Assembly: GCA_964584495.1 (NCBI GenBank)
Contig: CAZPAH010000079.1
Location: 1-13,692, forward strand
Direction of reading: 5' to 3'
Source of the DNA: CAZPAH01 sp964584495
GTDB taxonomy: Bacteria > Krumholzibacteriota > Krumholzibacteriia > Krumholzibacteriales > Krumholzibacteriaceae
DNA length: 13,692 nt
Shown: positions 1-7,653 of the stretch, one piece after another
How the letters are laid out: every line of letters begins with the position of its first letter
Position numbering within the stretch: position 1 is the stretch's first letter
Program-made: the position numbers and the translations under genes
Notes under the pieces: generated by a model
Told to the model about the DNA's origin: nothing
The model's database searches: none
Seen by the model: only the letters and a program-made list of their open reading frames with translations

Positions 1-2
1 TC

Positions 3-1190
3 GACAAGGAGATCGAGGAGATCGGCAAGAAGGTCGAGGCGGACAGCAGCGCCGCCGTCAGATCGCAGAGGATGAGCCGTGACAAGATAACGGAGGATTT
101 TGCCCACGAGGCCGACGGGAAGGCGACCTGGGGGGACGAGCAGAAGAGGGAGGATACGCCGAGACCGACGGTGCCGAGGCCGCAGTGGCAGGAGAAGGGA
201 AAGCCGGGCCAGAGCGCCGCACCCGAGGAAGATTACGCCTCCGAGAAGCTCAAGCCTGGACAGTTGAGCGAGGAAGCGATAGAGCAGCCGCTCGATTTCG
301 GTGACGATCCCGTCGATTCCTCATCGGCGCAGGGCGGTGTCAGCGAGGAGCCGGTCGGTTTCTCGACGGTCGACGCGGATCACGTAAAGGTCGCGGACGA
401 CGATACGGCGGCGGACGATCCCGTCGTGGAAAAAGAGATTCGAAGCGAGGTGGCGAGAACGATCGAAGACCAGATGTATCCCGAGGTAAGTATCCATGAA
501 GATGCGCCTTCATCCGGTTCTCCGTCCGGGGAGCGGCAGGCGCCAGCCTCGCAGACCGTTCAGCCGCAGGCTGCTGGGCCCATGAATCGGGGGCCTGCCG
601 GGATGAGCGGCGGCGAAGCTGGAAGTGTCCGACCCTCCGGAGGTCCTGCGCCGCAGGGGATGGAACAGGGTATGGGAACGAAGCACGTCGCAGGCGTGGA
701 GACGGTTTACCAGCACATTCCGGACACGAGCGCTGCAGGGATGAAGCACCAGGACACGGAGCGGGGAGGGGTCGCATCGGCAGTTGAGCCGGAAGTCGTA
801 ATCCCGCCCGCGCAGCACGAGGTCGAGGTTCGCCAGGATAACTGGAAGGCCTACGAGGTCCAGGGCGAGAAACCCGACTGGTCGAAGTACGAGATCTCCC
901 CGGGCGCAGCCGGGAAGAGGATTCCCGAAGGCGAAGCGGTGATGCCGAGCGAGAACGAGGTGGAGAACGCCCTCCTAGGGCTTACGGAAACGACCGGTCA
1001 GCAGGATTCCGAGAAGGCCCCCCGTAAGGCCGGCCCGTCGCAGGAAGCGGCCGCGGGGCATAAATCTCCCGAGCCCGTCTCGCAACCGGAAGAATCGCAG
1101 CAGGATGAGGAGGATTCTCCCGAATCGGGGGAAACCTGGTCGATGGAGGAGCTTCGAAGGAACCTGACGAATATCAACAGGGAAGATTAA
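3..1190 (+). CDS. Hypothetical acidic, low-complexity protein (5' end outside window)
   Basis: The reading frame is open from the first complete codon (position 3) through the ATG at 72 to TAA at 1188-1190. The 5' end therefore lies upstream, and the ATG at 72 has no convincing Shine-Dalgarno site. The visible 395 residues are rich in Glu, Asp, Pro, Gly, Ser and Gln, with no signal peptide, membrane segment or recognisable fold, so most is probably intrinsically disordered. The first ~20 residues are charged and helix-like. Two similar aromatic patches follow each other near 834-893 (DNWKAYEV, then PDWSKYEI), and the C-terminus (WSMEELRRNL, 1139-1168) could form a short amphipathic helix; both may be binding motifs. 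Codon use matches the neighbours. I do not recognise the family and assign no function. It is separated from the next gene by a terminator. Confidence 0.75.
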   Translation, partial: DKEIEEIGKKVEADSSAAVRSQRMSRDKITEDFAHEADGKATWGDEQKREDTPRPTVPRPQWQEKGKPGQSAAPEEDYASEKLKPGQLSEEAIEQPLDFGDDPVDSSSAQGGVSEEPVGFSTVDADHVKVADDDTAADDPVVEKEIRSEVARTIEDQMYPEVSIHEDAPSSGSPSGERQAPASQTVQPQAAGPMNRGPAGMSGGEAGSVRPSGGPAPQGMEQGMGTKHVAGVETVYQHIPDTSAAGMKHQDTERGGVASAVEPEVVIPPAQHEVEVRQDNWKAYEVQGEKPDWSKYEISPGAAGKRIPEGEAVMPSENEVENALLGLTETTGQQDSEKAPRKAGPSQEAAAGHKSPEPVSQPEESQQDEEDSPESGETWSMEELRRNLTNINRED

Positions 1191-1198
1191 TCTGGCGG

Positions 1199-1223
1199 GC
1201 TCTTTTCCCATCGGGAAAAGAGC
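1199..1223 (+). other. Perfect 11-bp hairpin just after the first gene
   Basis: GCTCTTTTCCC (1199-1209) pairs exactly with GGGAAAAGAGC (1213-1223) across a 3-base loop, 9 bases after the stop codon. No T-tract follows, so on its own it is more likely an mRNA 3'-end stabiliser or processing structure than a terminator. The intrinsic terminator lies just downstream. Confidence 0.55.
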
Positions 1224-1245
1224 AGGTCGATAGTGCGGATACGAT

Positions 1246-1292
1246 GCGGGGGGCTGGATCACATGGCGGATCCGGCCCCCCGCTCGATTTTT
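1246..1292 (+). terminator. Intrinsic terminator of the first gene
   Basis: GCGGGGGGCTGGATC (1246-1260) pairs with GATCCGGCCCCCCGC (1269-1283), a 15-bp stem with one T-G wobble and an 8-base loop. Five T residues follow at 1288-1292. The T-tract also sits in the loop of an overlapping 7-bp hairpin (CCCGCTC 1279-1285 / GAGCGGG 1293-1299), which could be an alternative fold. More GC-rich inverted repeats continue to about 1345 (GGCAGG 1322-1327 / CCTGCC 1339-1344). Confidence 0.75.
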
Positions 1293-1357
1293 GAGCGGGC
1301 TTACCCGCCGGTCCGCCCGCAGGCAGGGCGGGCTGGGCCTGCCCCGGTAGATAGATG

Positions 1358-1386
1358 TTGCACCGGCCGCCGTTTCGCAGTATAAG
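1358..1386 (+). promoter_or_regulatory. Sigma70-type promoter for the purine nucleoside phosphorylase gene
   Basis: A TTGCAC -35 box (1358-1363) is spaced 17 bases from a TATAAG -10 box (1381-1386, five of six to consensus). Transcription would start near 1393, about 28 bases before the GTG at 1421. This placement argues against the upstream in-frame ATG at 1355. The same TATAAG hexamer and 17-base spacing recur in the ileS promoter. Confidence 0.55.
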
Positions 1387-1420
1387 ATTGCTAACCTGGA
1401 TATCAAGCAAGGGGGAGCAA

Positions 1421-2245
1421 GTGACAGATCTATACGACGACATCAGGGAAAGCGCACGGTATATAAAGAAGAAGATAGATATCAAGCCGTCTTTCGGGAT
1501 CGTCCTCGGTAGCGGGCTGGGTGGGCTCGCCGCCTCGATCAAGGTCGAGGCCAAAATACCCTACGGCGAGATACCGAATTTCCCGGTGGCCACTGTAAAG
1601 GGCCTGCATGCCGGAAACCTTCTTCTCGGCACCCTTTCGGGAAAGAAGGTGGTGGCGATGGAGGGAAGGGTCCATTATTACGAGGGTTACACGATGAAAG
1701 ATGTGACCTTTCCCATCAGGGTGATGAAGGCGATCGGAGCCGGCTCGCTGATACTAACCTCCGCCGTCGGGGGGATGAATCCGCAGATCCCGCCCGGTTC
1801 CCTCGTCGCGGTAACCGACCATATCAACCTTATGGGGGATAATCCGCTGATCGGCCCCAACGACGAGCGTCTCGGCCCGCGCTTCCCCGATATGAGCGAG
1901 CCATACAACCGCCGGTATATCGACCTGCTCGAAAAGACGGCGCTCGAGATGAAGGTGCCGCTGAGAAGGGGGGTCCTGGCCGCCGTGGCGGGGCCGAACC
2001 TCGAAACGGCCGCCGAATACAGGTTTCTCAGGAGGATCGGGGCGGATCTCGTCGGGATGTCGATGGTCCCCGAGAATATCGTCGCGGTTCACTCCGGCAT
2101 GAAGGTGCTGGGAATCTCGGTCGTCACGGACGAGGCTTTGCCAGACTGCCTTAAGCCCGCTAATATAAAAGAGATAGTAGCCGCCGCAAAGAAGGGTGGG
2201 AAGCTCCTCGGCAGGCTGGTTGAAGGCTTCCTCGAGAGGGCCTGA
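1421..2245 (+). CDS. punA: Purine nucleoside phosphorylase (trimeric, PNP/MTAP family)
   Basis: It catalyses phosphorolysis of purine (deoxy)nucleosides to free base and (deoxy)ribose-1-phosphate in cytosolic purine salvage. The 274-residue length is typical of the family. Visible motifs: phosphate-binding GSGLGG (30-35), H64 in GLHAGN, GRVHYYEGY (82-90), SAVGGMN (114-120), purine-binding E195 in GPNLETAAEYR and M213 in VGMSMVPE. The position equivalent to human PNP Asn243 is Asp237 (VVTDEA). In human PNP an Asn-to-Asp change broadens use towards 6-aminopurines, and MTAP also carries Asp here. Many bacterial proteins called PNP, for example in Bacteroidota, have the same TD pattern, so the substrate (inosine/guanosine or adenosine-type) is open. 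The GTG at 1421 is preferred: AAGGGGG precedes it, it gives the family N-terminus, and the promoter covers the longer frame. Transcribed as its own unit. Confidence 0.92.
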   Translation: MTDLYDDIRESARYIKKKIDIKPSFGIVLGSGLGGLAASIKVEAKIPYGEIPNFPVATVKGLHAGNLLLGTLSGKKVVAMEGRVHYYEGYTMKDVTFPIRVMKAIGAGSLILTSAVGGMNPQIPPGSLVAVTDHINLMGDNPLIGPNDERLGPRFPDMSEPYNRRYIDLLEKTALEMKVPLRRGVLAAVAGPNLETAAEYRFLRRIGADLVGMSMVPENIVAVHSGMKVLGISVVTDEALPDCLKPANIKEIVAAAKKGGKLLGRLVEGFLERA

Positions 2246-2261
2246 TGCCCCTTTCGACGGG

Positions 2262-2279
2262 GGGATACGGCATCCCTTT
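2262..2279 (+). terminator. Weak candidate terminator after punA
   Basis: GGGAT (2262-2266) and ATCCC (2272-2276) form a 5-bp stem with a 5-base loop, followed by only three T residues, 17 bases after the punA stop. The stem is short and the T-tract poor, so the call is tentative. Nothing else terminator-like lies before the ileS promoter. Confidence 0.3.
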
Positions 2280-2343
2280 GGATCCTGCGGGAACCTCGGG
2301 CCGATATCGTCGTATTATTGAGGGGCCTAACGCGCAGAGATGC

Positions 2344-2372
2344 TTGACACGGGGGGAATATTTAATTATAAG
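2344..2372 (+). promoter_or_regulatory. Strong sigma70-type promoter for the ileS operon
   Basis: A perfect TTGACA -35 box (2344-2349) lies 17 bases from TATAAG (2367-2372, five of six). The surrounding 2357-2399 stretch is strikingly AT-rich against a GC-rich background. Initiation is expected near 2379, giving a leader of about 115 bases before the ileS ATG. It is the best promoter in the window and probably drives the genes from ileS onward. Confidence 0.8.
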
Positions 2373-2378
2373 ATATTG

Positions 2379-2494
2379 ACCTCTTTTGAATTAAATATAG
2401 GCTGATACGGAAAGGGCCGGAGGGCGGAGACTCGATGATTCGGTCACCGTGATTCGGCGTTTCGAGTTATTAAGTGTTTTTGGAGTTACATCTG
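2379..2494 (+). other. ileS 5' leader with a hairpin and T-run
   Basis: Between the predicted start of transcription and the ATG, ACTCGA (2430-2435) pairs exactly with TCGAGT (2462-2467). The enclosed segment holds a small CGG/CCG stem and a repeated GATTCGG (2437-2443 and 2451-2457). A T-rich stretch with TTTTT at 2477-2481 follows, just ahead of the GGAG ribosome site (2482-2485). This could be an attenuator-like element or simply a structured leader. I saw no T-box hallmark sequence. Confidence 0.35.
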
Positions 2495-5400
2495 ATGGCT
2501 GACAATAATGACGGCAAGAAATACGGAAGTATCCCTCCACAGCAGGATGCCATAGAGATCGAAGCGCGGATCCTCGCATTCTGGGACGAGAACGATATCT
2601 TCAGAAGGTCTATCGAGGAGAGGGATGCGGCCAAGCCGTTCATCTTCTATGAAGGTCCTCCCACGGCGAACGGAAGGCCGGGCGTTCATCACGCGATGTC
2701 CCGGACCATCAAGGACATCGTCTGCCGCTACAGGACGATGAAAGGTTGCAGGGTGGAGCGCAAGGCCGGCTGGGACACGCACGGGCTGCCGGTCGAGATC
2801 GAGGTCGAGCACACGCTGGGGCTAGACGGTAAGGACCAGATCGAGAAGTACGGCGTCGCCCAGTTCAACAGGGAATGCAGAAAATCGGTTTTCAAGTATC
2901 TCGACGAATGGCACGAATTCACCAGGAAGCTCGGCTTCTGGCTCGACCTGGAAGATCCCTACGTCACCTGCACGAACGAATATATCGAATCGGTCTGGTG
3001 GATCCTCAAGCAGTTCTGGGACCAGGATATGCTTTATGAGGGGCACAAGATCGTTCCGTATTGCCCGAGGTGCGGCACATCCCTCTCGAGCCACGAGGTC
3101 TCGCAGGGGTACAAGGATGTCTCCGATCCGTCGATCTTCATCAAGTTGAAGGTAAAGGATAAGGAAGAATACTTCCTCGTGTGGACGACGACCCCCTGGA
3201 CGCTTATTTCCAACGTGGCCCTCGCCGTCGGTCGCGAGTTCGATTACGTGCGCGTCAGGCACCGCGGCGAGGTCCTGATACTGGCCGAAGCCCTGATCGG
3301 AGTCCTCGACGGCGAAGTCGAGGTTCTCGAGAAGGTCAAGGGGCGCGACCTCGTGGGGACGAGATACGAGCCCTGCTACCCCTATTTCAAGGATGCAGAG
3401 GGCGGCTTCAGGGTGATCGAGGCCGATTTCGTCACCCTCTCCGACGGCACCGGCATAGTGCATACGGCCCCCGCATTCGGCGAGGACGACTACCAGGCCG
3501 GGCTCGCAGAGAAGCTGCCGTTCGTTCAGCCCGTCGATCCGGGGGGAAGGTTCACGCCGGAGATCGAGAAATGGGCCGGGCGGTTCATAAAGGATTGCGA
3601 CCCGGAGATCATCGAGGATCTCCGGGAAAGAAATATACTTTACAAGAGCATGGAGATGACCCACTCCTACCCCTTCTGTTGGCGGTGCGACTCGCCGCTC
3701 ATCTACTACGCGAGGCGGTCCTGGTATATCAAGACGACCGCCTTCAAGGATCTTTTGATCGAGGCGAACGGCAAGGTCGAATGGTTCCCGCCCGAGGTCG
3801 GCGAGAACAGGTTCGCCAGGTGGCTCGAGGGGAACGTCGACTGGGCGCTCAGCCGGGAGAGGTACTGGGGGACGCCGCTCAATATCTGGACGTGCGACGC
3901 CTGCGGCGAGAAGTACTGTATCGGGGATCTCTCGGAGCTTCGCTCGATAAGCGAGCCGTTTCCCGAGGAGTTCGACCTGCACAAGCCGTTCATCGACGAT
4001 CTGGACGTGGGATGTCCCGAGTGCGGCGGCAAGATGACGAGGGCCGCCGAGGTGATCGACTGCTGGTTCGATTCGGGGGCGATGCCGTTCGCCCAGCAGC
4101 ACTACCCGATGGAGAATATGGCGAAGTTCAAGGATCAGTACCCGGCCGAGTTCATCAGCGAGGGGGTGGACCAGTCGCGGGGATGGTTCTACTCGCTGCT
4201 TGTGATCGGCGCCTTCCTCACGAAGCAGTCCCCTTACAGGAGGTGTCTGCCCCACGGGATGGTCCTCGACAAAGAGGGGCAGAAGATGAGCAAGAGCAAG
4301 GGCAACGCCGTTTTCGCGAGCGATGTCCTCAAGAGCGACGGGGCCGATTCCCTGCGCTGGTACCTCATGACGAGCGGGGCGCCCTACCTGCCGAAGAGGT
4401 TCGATCTCGACACGATGCGCGACGGGGCGAACAAGTTCCACGGAACGTTGAGGAACCTGTATAACTTCTTCGCGATGTACGCGGAGATCGATGGCTTCGA
4501 GCCGGCCGGGAAGCCCGACCGGAGCAACCTGATCGACAGGTGGATCCTTTCGCGGTACAACACGACGGTGCGCGACGTAACGGCAGCGCTGGAGAGCTAC
4601 GAGATGACGCGGGCCGCCAGGTCGATCCAGTCTTTCGTGATCGACGAGCTGAGCAACTGGTACCTGCGCAGATGCCGCCGCCGTTTCTGGAAAAACGATA
4701 TGAGCGGCGACAAGGTGGCCGCCTACGAGACCTTCTACAGCGTGATCGAGGGGATCACGAGGCTTGCGGCCCCCTTTATCCCGTTTCTAAGCGAGGCGAT
4801 CTACCAGGAGCTTCACGGGGGGGCCGGGCCGGGGCGGCAGGCGGACAGCGTTCACCTCTCAGAGTACCCGGTCGCCGACGAATCGATGATCGACGAGCAG
4901 CTCGAGACTAACATGGCGGGGCTTCGCAGGGCGGTGACGACCGGCAGGGCGGTGAGGAACAAGGTGGGGATCAAGGTGAGAACCCCGCTGGCGCGCATGT
5001 TCGTGCACGCCGCCCACGGGGAGGAGACGGAGTGGACAGGGGACGGGGAGCTTTCCGCCCTGGTGCTCGAAGAGCTCAACGTGAAGGAGGCCTCCGCGAT
5101 CGAGAGTATCGATGAATTCATCAGCATGAGCGTGAAGCCGGAATATTCCTTGCTTGGCAAAAGGTTCGGGAAGAGGATGAAGGATGCCGCCGCCGCGCTA
5201 GAAGCTCTTGATACGAAAAAAGTTAAGCAACTCGCCGCGGGCGGGGAGATATCGATAGATATCGGCGGAACGAAAGAAATCATCACGAGTGACGATGTCC
5301 AGATCGTGCAGGATACCGCCGAGGGCTTCGCATCGGAAACTGAAGGGGATCTCACGGTGATCCTCGATACGAAGCTGACCATGGAGCTTCTGCAGGAAGG

Positions 5401-5647
5401 TATGGCCAGGGATCTAGTGAACAGGATCCAGAACCTGAGGAAGGATTCGGGATTCGAGGTCAGTGACAGGATCGAGCTATCCTACGAGTCCACGCCGGAG
5501 GTTTCGGAGGTATTCGAAAAATTCCGGGAACATATCTGCAGCGAAACGCTCGCGGAGACCCTTTACAAAGGAGAGAAAGACTGGCAATACAGCACGGAAT
5601 TCAAGCTCGACGATAATAATGTAATGCTTTGGGTGAAGCTCGCTTGA
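2495..5647 (+). CDS. ileS: Isoleucyl-tRNA synthetase, type 2 (IleRS2) with GXHH signature
   Basis: This cytosolic class I synthetase charges tRNA-Ile with isoleucine and edits misactivated valine. The 1050 residues include PPTANGRPGVHH (55-66), a Zn-type CPRC (C190, C193), CP1 editing-domain motifs TTTPWTL (231-237) and DGTGIVHTAPAFGEDD (from 317), a Cys cluster (C467, C470, C475, C507, C510), KMSKS (597-601), an anticodon-binding domain, and a long C-terminal extension as in IleRS2 (eukaryote-like type). The usual HXGH motif is GVHH at 63-66 (bases 2681-2692), the altered signature reported for mupirocin hyper-resistant IleRS2 enzymes; resistance here is inferred. The ATG at 2495 has GGAG nine bases upstream and is preferred to the in-frame GTG at 2474. 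It is first in the long operon; the next gene starts 25 bases downstream. Confidence 0.97.
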   Translation: MADNNDGKKYGSIPPQQDAIEIEARILAFWDENDIFRRSIEERDAAKPFIFYEGPPTANGRPGVHHAMSRTIKDIVCRYRTMKGCRVERKAGWDTHGLPVEIEVEHTLGLDGKDQIEKYGVAQFNRECRKSVFKYLDEWHEFTRKLGFWLDLEDPYVTCTNEYIESVWWILKQFWDQDMLYEGHKIVPYCPRCGTSLSSHEVSQGYKDVSDPSIFIKLKVKDKEEYFLVWTTTPWTLISNVALAVGREFDYVRVRHRGEVLILAEALIGVLDGEVEVLEKVKGRDLVGTRYEPCYPYFKDAEGGFRVIEADFVTLSDGTGIVHTAPAFGEDDYQAGLAEKLPFVQPVDPGGRFTPEIEKWAGRFIKDCDPEIIEDLRERNILYKSMEMTHSYPFCWRCDSPLIYYARRSWYIKTTAFKDLLIEANGKVEWFPPEVGENRFARWLEGNVDWALSRERYWGTPLNIWTCDACGEKYCIGDLSELRSISEPFPEEFDLHKPFIDDLDVGCPECGGKMTRAAEVIDCWFDSGAMPFAQQHYPMENMAKFKDQYPAEFISEGVDQSRGWFYSLLVIGAFLTKQSPYRRCLPHGMVLDKEGQKMSKSKGNAVFASDVLKSDGADSLRWYLMTSGAPYLPKRFDLDTMRDGANKFHGTLRNLYNFFAMYAEIDGFEPAGKPDRSNLIDRWILSRYNTTVRDVTAALESYEMTRAARSIQSFVIDELSNWYLRRCRRRFWKNDMSGDKVAAYETFYSVIEGITRLAAPFIPFLSEAIYQELHGGAGPGRQADSVHLSEYPVADESMIDEQLETNMAGLRRAVTTGRAVRNKVGIKVRTPLARMFVHAAHGEETEWTGDGELSALVLEELNVKEASAIESIDEFISMSVKPEYSLLGKRFGKRMKDAAAALEALDTKKVKQLAAGGEISIDIGGTKEIITSDDVQIVQDTAEGFASETEGDLTVILDTKLTMELLQEGMARDLVNRIQNLRKDSGFEVSDRIELSYESTPEVSEVFEKFREHICSETLAETLYKGEKDWQYSTEFKLDDNNVMLWVKLA

Positions 5648-5672
5648 AAAGCTTCTGACGGGAGAAACAAAA

Positions 5673-6080
5673 ATGCCTGACAAGAAGAAGAAAAACAAAC
5701 TCACAAAGAAGGAGCTCGAGGCATACAGGAAGCTGGTGCTGGCCGAGCGTAAACGGATAATGATGGAGCTCGGGAGGATCGAGGAGACGATAACGAGCTC
5801 CTCCGAGAGCAACGAGGGCTCTAAGCAGGCCTATTCCAACCACTTGGCGGATCTAGGCACCGATTACATGGAGAAGGAGAAGAACTTCTACTATGCCAGC
5901 CAGGAGGGAGCCTACCTCAAGGCGCTCGACGAGGCGCTCGAGCGGATAGACCGCGGTGAATATGGAAAGTGCGAGATCTGCAACGATCTCATCGGTTCGA
6001 AAAGGCTCAACGCCGTTCCCAGCGCGACGATGTGCATCAAGTGCAAGAGCGAGGCGGAAAAGATCAATAAAGGGCGGTAA
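5673..6080 (+). CDS. DksA/TraR-family zinc-finger transcription regulator
   Basis: The family binds the RNA polymerase secondary channel and tunes initiation, often with ppGpp. The protein has 135 residues: a Lys-rich start (4-9), a long charged helical region (~12-90) with HLADLGTDYMEKE (57-69) near the expected coiled-coil tip, and a C-terminal C4 finger with CEIC (C100, C103) and CIKC (C121, C124) around the family-typical GEYGKCEIC. The tip lacks the exact DPxDRA of E. coli DksA but keeps two acidic residues, D60 and D64, so activity like true DksA is uncertain. The ATG is preceded by GGGAGA at 5660-5665 with good spacing. It sits between ileS and lspA, an order I know from several other bacterial groups, and its stop is 3 bases before the lspA start. 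Confidence 0.9.
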   Translation: MPDKKKKNKLTKKELEAYRKLVLAERKRIMMELGRIEETITSSSESNEGSKQAYSNHLADLGTDYMEKEKNFYYASQEGAYLKALDEALERIDRGEYGKCEICNDLIGSKRLNAVPSATMCIKCKSEAEKINKGR

Positions 6081-6083
6081 GAC

Positions 6084-6584
6084 TTGTTTTATTTTACTGT
6101 TACGGCCCTCGTTATAATTCTGGACCAGGCTTCGAAGAGGATTATCTGGGAGATATACCAGCATCGCGGCGGCGCCGACCTTATCGACGGGGTGCTTAGA
6201 ATCACACTCAGCAAGAATTCGGGCGCAGTTCTCGGGATGCTTTCAGGCTCCAGGTGGCTGCTTATCTCTGTCACGCTGATTTCGATAGCGGCGCTTATCG
6301 TATTCGCCTACAGGATGAGGTATGCCCCCGTCGCCAAGCGTCTCTGCCTCGGGCTGATCCTGGGGGGAGCTTTCGGCAACCTTATAGACCGCGTCGCCAC
6401 CGGTGAGGTTATCGATTTTATCGACATGGGTATAGGCGTCCACAGGTGGCCCACCTACAATGTGGCCGATATAGCCGTCACGGTGGGGGCGGTCATACTG
6501 GTGGCCGGATTCATCGTCTCGCCCGACTCCAACGGCTCCGGCGCGGCGGAAGAGCCCGCCGAGCTCAACGAGACACCTTCCTGA
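6084..6584 (+). CDS. lspA: Lipoprotein signal peptidase (signal peptidase II)
   Basis: This inner-membrane aspartyl protease cleaves the signal peptide of prolipoproteins ahead of the lipidated Cys. Its 166 residues match the family. Motifs visible: DQASK (14-18), NSGAVLGML (45-53), GGAFGNLIDR (94-103), catalytic D111 in GEVIDFID and catalytic D129 in YNVADIA. Four hydrophobic segments are seen (about 2-14, 57-76, 86-101, 127-146), followed by a hydrophilic tail rich in Glu, Pro and Ser. The start is a TTG at 6084, 3 bases after the preceding stop; a GGGCGG-containing stretch upstream is a modest ribosome site. A later start would lose the DQASK motif. Linkage of lspA to ileS is widespread, as in E. 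coli ileS-lspA. Confidence 0.95.
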   Translation: MFYFTVTALVIILDQASKRIIWEIYQHRGGADLIDGVLRITLSKNSGAVLGMLSGSRWLLISVTLISIAALIVFAYRMRYAPVAKRLCLGLILGGAFGNLIDRVATGEVIDFIDMGIGVHRWPTYNVADIAVTVGAVILVAGFIVSPDSNGSGAAEEPAELNETPS

Positions 6585-6598
6585 ATATCAGATTAGCA

Positions 6599-6636
6599 TT
6601 ACCTGTATATCCAATAGGCATAATATAGTGTATACT
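6599..6636 (+). promoter_or_regulatory. Possible weak promoter before rluD
   Basis: The 91-base gap between lspA and rluD is unusually AT-rich and contains TATAGT (6624-6629) and TATACT (6631-6636), both five of six to the -10 consensus. No good -35 box is at proper spacing; TTACCT at 6599-6604 is the nearest. Initiation near 6643 would suit a TTG start at 6676. Tentative. Confidence 0.25.
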
Positions 6637-6675
6637 CGCACGTGGAGCCGTTCAGCGGCAGGCGGGAGCGTTATC

Positions 6676-7653
6676 TTGGAAGAGGATAGGATCTATACCT
6701 TTATCGTTGACGAGGAGAGCAGCGGGGAGCGTATCGACAGCTACCTGAGCGATCGTATCCTCGATCTTTCAAGGTCGAGGATTCAGAAGGCGATAAGAAG
6801 CGGCGAGCTTCTCGTCGAGGGCAGACCGGCCCTCAAGGTATCGGCCAGGATCAGGGAGAACGAGAGGGTGGAGCTGCGCTTCAATCCCCCCAGGCCCATG
6901 GAGGTCAGGGCGGAGGAGATCCCACTCGATATAATCTACGAGGACGAGAGCCTCCTCGTCGTGAACAAGGGGTGCCCGATGGTCGTTCACCCGGCGCCCG
7001 GCAACGAGACCGGCACGATGGTCAATGCCCTGCTCGCCCACTGCACCGACCTTTCCGGTATCGGGGGGGTGCTCAGGCCCGGCATAGTGCACAGGCTCGA
7101 TTCGCTCACCTCTGGGCTACTCGTCGTCGCAAAGGACGACAAGACGCATATATCCCTCAGCCGCCAGTTGATGGAGAGAAAGGTGAAGCGGATCTATTTC
7201 GCGATCGTGTGGGGAAGGATGCCTTTGGACGAAGGTGTGATCGATCTTCCGGTGGGGCGTTCGAAAACCGACCGCAAGAAGATGGCGGTGGTCGGAGAGG
7301 GCGGGCGCGAAGCCGTCACATCTTACTATGTCCTAGACACTTTCAGGACGTTTCAGTATATTAAGATCGGGCTTGGAACGGGGCGAACGCACCAGATAAG
7401 GGTTCATCTTTCCCACTCGGGACATCCCGTTCTGGGAGACGCCGTTTATGGAGGGAGAAGGATCAGGCGCGGGGAGCTTTCCAGGTCCGAAATTCAGCTC
7501 GCCGAGAAGGCCCTCTCGATGATCGACAGACAGGCGTTGCACGCGGGAGAGCTTTCTTTCACTCACCCGGCGACGTGCCGGGAGATGAGGTTCACCGCAC
7601 CCCTTCCTTCCGATTTCGAGGAAGTGCTCGGGCTGCTCCGGGAGGCCGGTTGA
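6676..7653 (+). CDS. rluD: RluD-type 23S rRNA pseudouridine synthase
   Basis: It isomerises uridine to pseudouridine in structured RNA; RluD modifies helix 69 of 23S rRNA. The protein has an N-terminal S4 RNA-binding domain (~17-64, with SRSRIQKAIRSGELLVEG) and a RluA-family catalytic domain with HRLDSLTSGLLVVAK (catalytic D142, close to D139 in E. coli RluD), the GTGRTHQIRVHLSHSGHP motif and GDAVYGG. I chose the TTG at 6676 because GGGAG lies 7 bases upstream (6664-6668) and it gives 325 residues, the usual length. An in-frame GTG at 6628 would add 16 residues but overlaps the possible -10 boxes. The stop TGA overlaps the TTG start of the STAS gene. RluA, RluC and RluD cannot be told apart with certainty; the S4 domain and HRLD context favour RluD. 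Confidence 0.9.
   Translation: MEEDRIYTFIVDEESSGERIDSYLSDRILDLSRSRIQKAIRSGELLVEGRPALKVSARIRENERVELRFNPPRPMEVRAEEIPLDIIYEDESLLVVNKGCPMVVHPAPGNETGTMVNALLAHCTDLSGIGGVLRPGIVHRLDSLTSGLLVVAKDDKTHISLSRQLMERKVKRIYFAIVWGRMPLDEGVIDLPVGRSKTDRKKMAVVGEGGREAVTSYYVLDTFRTFQYIKIGLGTGRTHQIRVHLSHSGHPVLGDAVYGGRRIRRGELSRSEIQLAEKALSMIDRQALHAGELSFTHPATCREMRFTAPLPSDFEEVLGLLREAG

Noticed and set aside
1355..1420. Longer N-terminus for the purine nucleoside phosphorylase from ATG 1355
   Set aside because: It would overlap the predicted -35/-10 elements, lacks a ribosome site and adds residues not expected in the family.
2379..2494. T-box riboswitch in front of ileS
   Set aside because: The conserved T-box antiterminator sequence and the specifier-loop architecture are not seen, and the leader is short.
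2822..4441. Long open frame on the - strand opposite ileS (539 codons)
   Set aside because: It mirrors the high third-position GC of ileS, shows no recognisable motif, and lies wholly within a well-supported gene.
3181..4464. Open frame of 427 codons on the + strand in another frame within ileS
   Set aside because: The product is extremely Arg/Gly-rich, typical of an off-frame reading of GC-rich DNA, and the ileS frame is unbroken.
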